From JANNGZ01 sp031404155 (lineage in GTDB: Bacteria; Pseudomonadota; Gammaproteobacteria; Burkholderiales; Burkholderiaceae_C), in assembly GCA_031404155.1 (NCBI GenBank), contig JANNGZ010000228.1:1-25850 (forward strand): DNA of 25,850 nucleotides. The letters are read 5' to 3'. The notes below the pieces were generated by a model. That model worked only from the letters and a program-made list of their open reading frames with translations. It did no database searches and was not told the origin of the DNA. A program made the position numbers and the translations under genes. Each line of letters begins with the position of its first letter. Within the stretch, counting starts at the first letter, position 1. Of the stretch, positions 22,846 to 25,850 are shown in pieces.

Positions 22846-22939
22846 CGGCCGGAGCGCAGCGGGCCGACCGGGATGATGCCGGCCAGCGCCGGGCCGCCAA
22901 CATCCAGAGGCTGGCGCGGGCGAAGCGAGCCAGCAGCCG

Positions 22940-23842
22940 TCACTTCCGCGGCGCCTTGTAGCGCTCGTAGCCCCAGAGATATTGCCCGGGGCATTGGCGG
23001 ATCAGGAACTCCATCGCGCGGTTGATCACGGCCGCGCATTCTGTCTGATAGGCCAGATCGTCCCCCTCGAAAGCGGCGGCATCGGGCAGCGGCTCGGGCA
23101 TCTCGAAGACACGGATGCGATAACCCTCCGCGCCGGGCAAGCGTTCGCACAACATCGGCAGCAGGGTGGCGCCGGTGGCCAAAGCCAGGCGCGAGGCCAG
23201 CGTCATCGTGTAGGCCGGCTGGCCGAAAAACGGCGCCCACACGCCCATGCCCTCCGGCGGCACCTGGTCGGGCAGCAGGCCCACCGTCTGGCCCTGGCGC
23301 AGCGCACGGATCATCTGGCGCACACCGGCCAGGGTGGCCGGTGCAGTGACCAGCCCGGGGCGCCTGCGCGCGGTTTCCTCCAGCTCGCGCAGCCAGTCCT
23401 GGCGCGCCGGGCGGTACAGCGCGGTCATCGGCTGGCGCGTGCCGAAGCGTTCGGCATAAGCCTGCGCGATGACCTCGAATGCGCCCAGGTGCGGCGTCAT
23501 CGCCACGATGCCGCGGCCGGCGTCGAGCGCCTTCTCGACCCACTGCGCGCCATGCCATTCGGGCGGCGGATTCATCGCCTGCCCGGGCGGGCGCAGCCAC
23601 AGGCGCGGCAGCTCGGCCACCATGCGGCCGGCTTGTGCGATGGCTTCGCGCTGCACCTCGGTGCTGATCGCAGCCCCTTGGGCATGGGCATCGAAACGGG
23701 CCCGGTACTTTGCCGAGAGGCGGTAGCCGAGCCCGCCGAGCGCCGCGCCGATGGCATGCAGCAGGCGCAGGGGCAGCACCGACAGGCCACGAAACAGCGC
23801 ACGAAACAAGGCACGGAACAGCCAACGAAGCAGCAAACGCAT
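22940..23842 (-). CDS. LpxL/HtrB-type lipid A or lysophospholipid acyltransferase (copy 2)
   Basis: A 300-residue LPLAT-family acyltransferase with a basic/hydrophobic N-terminus, the catalytic HX4E motif His118 to Glu123 (TPHLGAFEV), LLPDQVPPEGMGVWAPFFGQPAYTMTL and a C-terminal PGQYLWGYERYK. It differs from its neighbour in the motif's acidic residue (Glu instead of Asp) and in overall sequence, so the two are old paralogues that probably place different acyl chains. The N-terminus LFRALFRALFRG comes from a 12-base tandem repeat. The ATG is six bases from the -10 element of the divergent metK promoter. The 94-base gap to copy 1 contains GC-rich inverted pieces and no gene. Confidence 0.92.
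   Translation of the reverse strand: MRLLLRWLFRALFRALFRGLSVLPLRLLHAIGAALGGLGYRLSAKYRARFDAHAQGAAISTEVQREAIAQAGRMVAELPRLWLRPPGQAMNPPPEWHGAQWVEKALDAGRGIVAMTPHLGAFEVIAQAYAERFGTRQPMTALYRPARQDWLRELEETARRRPGLVTAPATLAGVRQMIRALRQGQTVGLLPDQVPPEGMGVWAPFFGQPAYTMTLASRLALATGATLLPMLCERLPGAEGYRIRVFEMPEPLPDAAAFEGDDLAYQTECAAVINRAMEFLIRQCPGQYLWGYERYKAPRK
23789..23836. repeat. 12-bp tandem repeat in the 5' end of the acyltransferase gene
   Basis: Four 12-base units related to ACGAAACAGCGC start at 23789, 23801, 23813 and 23825, with one to a few changes each. They encode the repeated LFRA-like residues of the membrane anchor on the - strand, so unit gain or loss keeps the frame. Confidence 0.85.
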
Positions 23843-23847
23843 CCACC

Positions 23848-24029
23848 TATAATTCGGGCATCGCCGAGTTACTGAACAACTTGCGGGGCGATGCAGATGA
23901 AACCGCGCAGCGGGCTTCTGCCGGGCGGAAGCTCAAAAAATACTGCTAAAGCGTTCGCCGCAGCTCCCCGTTCCAGGCCGCTAACGCAACGCGCACACAG
24001 CAACCTGCAACCTCACCGGAGTTTACAAA
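23848..24029 (+). promoter_or_regulatory. metK promoter and structured leader
   Basis: A perfect TATAAT (23848-23853) reads toward metK; no good -35 is visible at the usual distance. The following leader of about 165 bases has a strong 8-bp stem GCATCGCC/GGCGATGC (23858-23865 with 23887-23894) enclosing a small AGTT/AACT stem. A second 7-9 bp hairpin (23914-23920 with 23926-23932, loop CCGGG) follows, then AAAAAATACTGCTAAAGCG. GGAG at 24018-24021 is the ribosome-binding site. The position before the SAM synthetase gene suggests a cis-regulatory RNA, but I do not recognise a known SAM or SAH riboswitch consensus. Confidence 0.5.
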
Positions 24030-25211
24030 GTGGCGAACGACTTTCTCTTCACCAGCGAATCGGTCTCAGAAGGCCACCCCGACAAGGTGGCCGACCAGGT
24101 CTCCGACGCGATCCTGGACGCGATCTTCAAGCAAGACCCGCGCAGCCGTGTGGCCGCCGAGACGCTTTGCAACACCGGCCTGGTGGTGCTCGCCGGCGAG
24201 ATCACCACCAACGCGCATGTGGACTACATCCAGGTCGCGCGCGACACCATCAAGCGCATCGGCTACGACAACACCGAGTACGGCATCGACTACAAGGGCT
24301 GCGCGGTGATGGTCTGCTACGACAAGCAGAGCAACGACATCGCCCAGGGGGTCGATCAAGCCAGTGACGACCACCTCAACACCGGCGCCGGCGACCAGGG
24401 CCTGATGTTCGGTTATGCCTGCGACGAGACCCCCGAGCTGATGCCCGCGCCGATCTACTACGCGCACCGGCTGGTGGAGCGCCAGGCGCAACTGCGCAAG
24501 GACGGGCGGCTGCCCTTCCTGCGCCCGGACGCGAAGAGCCAGGTGACGATGCGCTACCTCAACGGCAAGCCGCACAGCATCGACACGGTGGTGCTGAGCA
24601 CCCAGCACGACCCCGAGCAGAGCGAGTCGAAGACGAAGATGAAGGCCAGCTTCGTGGAGGCGGTGATCGAGGAGATCATCAAGCCGGTGCTGCCCAAGGA
24701 TTGGCTGAAGGACACCAAGTACCTGATCAACCCGACCGGGCGTTTTGTGATCGGCGGGCCGCAAGGGGACTGCGGCCTCACCGGGCGCAAGATCATCGTC
24801 GACACCTATGGTGGTGCCTGCCCGCATGGCGGCGGTGCGTTCTCGGGCAAGGACCCGAGCAAGGTCGACCGCTCGGCGGCGTATGCCGCGCGCTATGTGG
24901 CCAAGAACATCGTGGCCGCGGGCCTGGCGCGGCAGTGCCAGATCCAGGTGGCGTATGCCATTGGCGTGGCGCGGCCGATGAACATCACGGTCTACACCGA
25001 GGGCACCGGGGTGATGAGCGACGAGAAGCTTTCCGCCTTGGTGGCCGAGCATTTCGACCTGCGGCCCAAGGGGATCATCCAGATGCTGGACTTGCTGCGC
25101 CCGATCTACGAGAAGACCGCGGCGTATGGGCACTTCGGCAGGGAAGAGCCGGAGTTCACGTGGGAGCGCACGGACAAGGTGGCGGCGCTGCGGGCGGCGG
25201 CCGGGCTGTAA
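24030..25211 (+). CDS. metK: S-adenosylmethionine synthetase
   Basis: MetK makes S-adenosylmethionine from methionine and ATP. The 393 residues are standard length, with the N-terminal TSESVSEGHPDKVADQ motif (catalytic His near residue 16), the signature GAGDQGLMFGYACDE, the P-loop-like GGGAFSGKDPSKVDRSAAYAARY, and IGVARPMNI. The start is GTG at 24030, with GGAG eight bases upstream; it gives the expected MANDFLFTSESVSEGHPD N-terminus. It stands alone on the + strand, divergent from the acyltransferase/dapF/xerC cluster and convergent with the PIN toxin gene. Confidence 0.98.
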   Translation: MANDFLFTSESVSEGHPDKVADQVSDAILDAIFKQDPRSRVAAETLCNTGLVVLAGEITTNAHVDYIQVARDTIKRIGYDNTEYGIDYKGCAVMVCYDKQSNDIAQGVDQASDDHLNTGAGDQGLMFGYACDETPELMPAPIYYAHRLVERQAQLRKDGRLPFLRPDAKSQVTMRYLNGKPHSIDTVVLSTQHDPEQSESKTKMKASFVEAVIEEIIKPVLPKDWLKDTKYLINPTGRFVIGGPQGDCGLTGRKIIVDTYGGACPHGGGAFSGKDPSKVDRSAAYAARYVAKNIVAAGLARQCQIQVAYAIGVARPMNITVYTEGTGVMSDEKLSALVAEHFDLRPKGIIQMLDLLRPIYEKTAAYGHFGREEPEFTWERTDKVAALRAAAGL

Positions 25212-25366
25212 GCCCGCCGCGCGCAAGCGCGGTGTCCGTTCTTCGGCGCAGGCTAACTTCGCATCGCGAAGTTAAGGCCCCATAGGGGCGGCCGCAGCCA
25301 AAGCAATGCTCGGCGCAAGCCGCTGACTGGATGGGCGACGCAAGTCGCCCATCGTGGTCGTAGACA
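25212..25366. terminator. Palindrome cluster between convergent metK and PIN toxin genes
   Basis: Three hairpins follow metK: TAACTTCGC-ATC-GCGAAGTTA (25254-25274, 9-bp perfect stem), GCCCC-ATA-GGGGC (25277-25289) and GATGGGCGAC-GCAA-GTCGCCCATC (25330-25353, 10-bp perfect stem with a GNRA-type loop). They sit between two convergent genes and may stop transcription from both sides, but no T-run follows, so canonical Rho-independent termination is doubtful. They may also be dispersed palindromic repeats. Confidence 0.45.
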
Positions 25367-25789
25367 TCAAGCCGCCTCGATGCCCAACACCCGCGCCGCC
25401 TTCGCCAGCCTCGCATCGAAGCAAGCAAATTTCACCTCGCCCGGCACCTCGCGGTGTACCAGTTGCGCGGCAGCGAGCTGCACACCGTCATAGGCACGCA
25501 GCGCAAACGTGTCGGTGTAGTCGCCCGCCAGTTCGACGAGTTCCTGGGTCAGCTCCAGCGCAAGGTAGTGCGGCCAATCGGCCGTGAACCTGCGCCGCGC
25601 TTCGTCGATTGCCGCGGCATCTTCAGGCTGCTCGCGCGCGCGCCGGGCCATTGCCGACATGAGCTCGACCCAGGCGATGCGGCACACCGCAACGATGTCG
25701 CTGGCGGTGGCCTGCGCGGTCACGGTGTCGGTACCCTCCTCGCGCACATACAGCTTGACCAGCGCCGACGTGTCGCAAAACAGGATCAA
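25367..25789 (-). CDS. vapC: PIN-domain ribonuclease toxin, VapC-like
   Basis: A 140-residue PIN-domain protein, the toxin of a type II toxin-antitoxin pair, that would cleave RNA. The acidic metal-binding residues are in place: Asp6 (FCDTSALVKLY), Glu42 (WVELMSAMARR), Asp101 (RAYDGVQLAAA) and Asp125 (FACFDARLAKAA). The start is a TTG at 25789; it overlaps the stop of the upstream antitoxin by two bases (TTGA), the coupling usual for such pairs. The gene is complete. The RNA target is not known. Confidence 0.9.
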   Translation of the reverse strand: MILFCDTSALVKLYVREEGTDTVTAQATASDIVAVCRIAWVELMSAMARRAREQPEDAAAIDEARRRFTADWPHYLALELTQELVELAGDYTDTFALRAYDGVQLAAAQLVHREVPGEVKFACFDARLAKAARVLGIEAA

Positions 25790-25850
25790 CCGCGATCCTC
25801 CAGCACCATGTCGCCAATGCCCTTGCCGCGCGGAACCAGCGGTAAAGCCG
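25786..25850 (-). CDS. Antitoxin of the VapC-like toxin, C-terminal end only
   Basis: The window edge cuts this gene. The visible 21 codons read ALPLVPRGKGIGDMVLEDRG before a TGA at 25788-25786. A GK-x(3)-DMVLEDR ending is common in Phd/YefM-type (prevent-host-death) antitoxins paired with PIN toxins. The stop overlaps the toxin's TTG start. The N-terminal DNA-binding part is outside the window, so the family is inferred from the tail and the context. Confidence 0.7.
   Translation of the reverse strand, partial: ALPLVPRGKGIGDMVLEDRG

Noticed and set aside
23858..23970. SAM-II or SAH riboswitch before metK
   Set aside because: GCTAAAGCG recalls the 3' end of SAM-II, but the helix arrangement and loop sequences I know for SAM-II and SAH are not found; kept only as an unclassified leader.

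Overview
High-GC (roughly two-thirds G+C) bacterial chromosome segment, most likely a betaproteobacterium of the order Burkholderiales. The gene order lpxL-type acyltransferases / dapF / DUF484 / xerC opposite metK, the codon usage and the short GC-rich palindromes between genes all fit that group. The genus is not decided here.

Layout. (1) 1-5665, + strand: the distal part of a [NiFe]-hydrogenase maturation operon: hypF (C-terminal part), hypC, a GmhA-like SIS isomerase, hypD and hypE, all intact, followed by wreckage of hypA, hypB and a UreH/NicO-like metal permease, fused by deletions and broken by frameshifts. (2) 5703-6809, - strand: a class III alcohol dehydrogenase (glutathione-dependent formaldehyde dehydrogenase). 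(3) 7137-13323, - strand: a cobalamin-type radical SAM protein with an unusual Cx4Cx2C cluster motif, a SUI1/YciH protein, a large SNF2-family helicase and a Tim44-like membrane protein. (4) 13518-14279, + strand: an AlkD-like DNA glycosylase. (5) 14500-16437, - strand: glmS with an Ala-rich in-frame insertion, and a stray second copy of the glmS 3' end just downstream; an Lrp/AsnC regulator is divergent from it. (6) An RlmI-like rRNA methyltransferase (-) and a small lipoprotein (+). (7) 19113-23842, - strand: two LpxL-type acyltransferases, dapF, DUF484 and xerC, probably one operon. (8) metK (+) with a structured leader, then a convergent PIN-toxin/antitoxin pair (-) cut by the window end.

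HypF and a HypE ending in PRIC would make the cyanide ligands of the hydrogenase iron, and HypC/HypD would carry the Fe(CN)2CO unit. HypA and HypB would insert nickel. The nickel arm is destroyed here while the iron arm is intact, so the strain either has other hypA/hypB copies or is losing hydrogenase. The rest is mostly housekeeping. The notable features are small-scale: palindromic or tandem micro-repeats inside and between genes (hypF, glmS, lpxL, the Tim44-like 3' end, the dapF upstream region), a glmS tail remnant whose differences are all synonymous, and the metK leader. I found no tRNA, rRNA, CRISPR array, insertion sequence or obvious phage gene.
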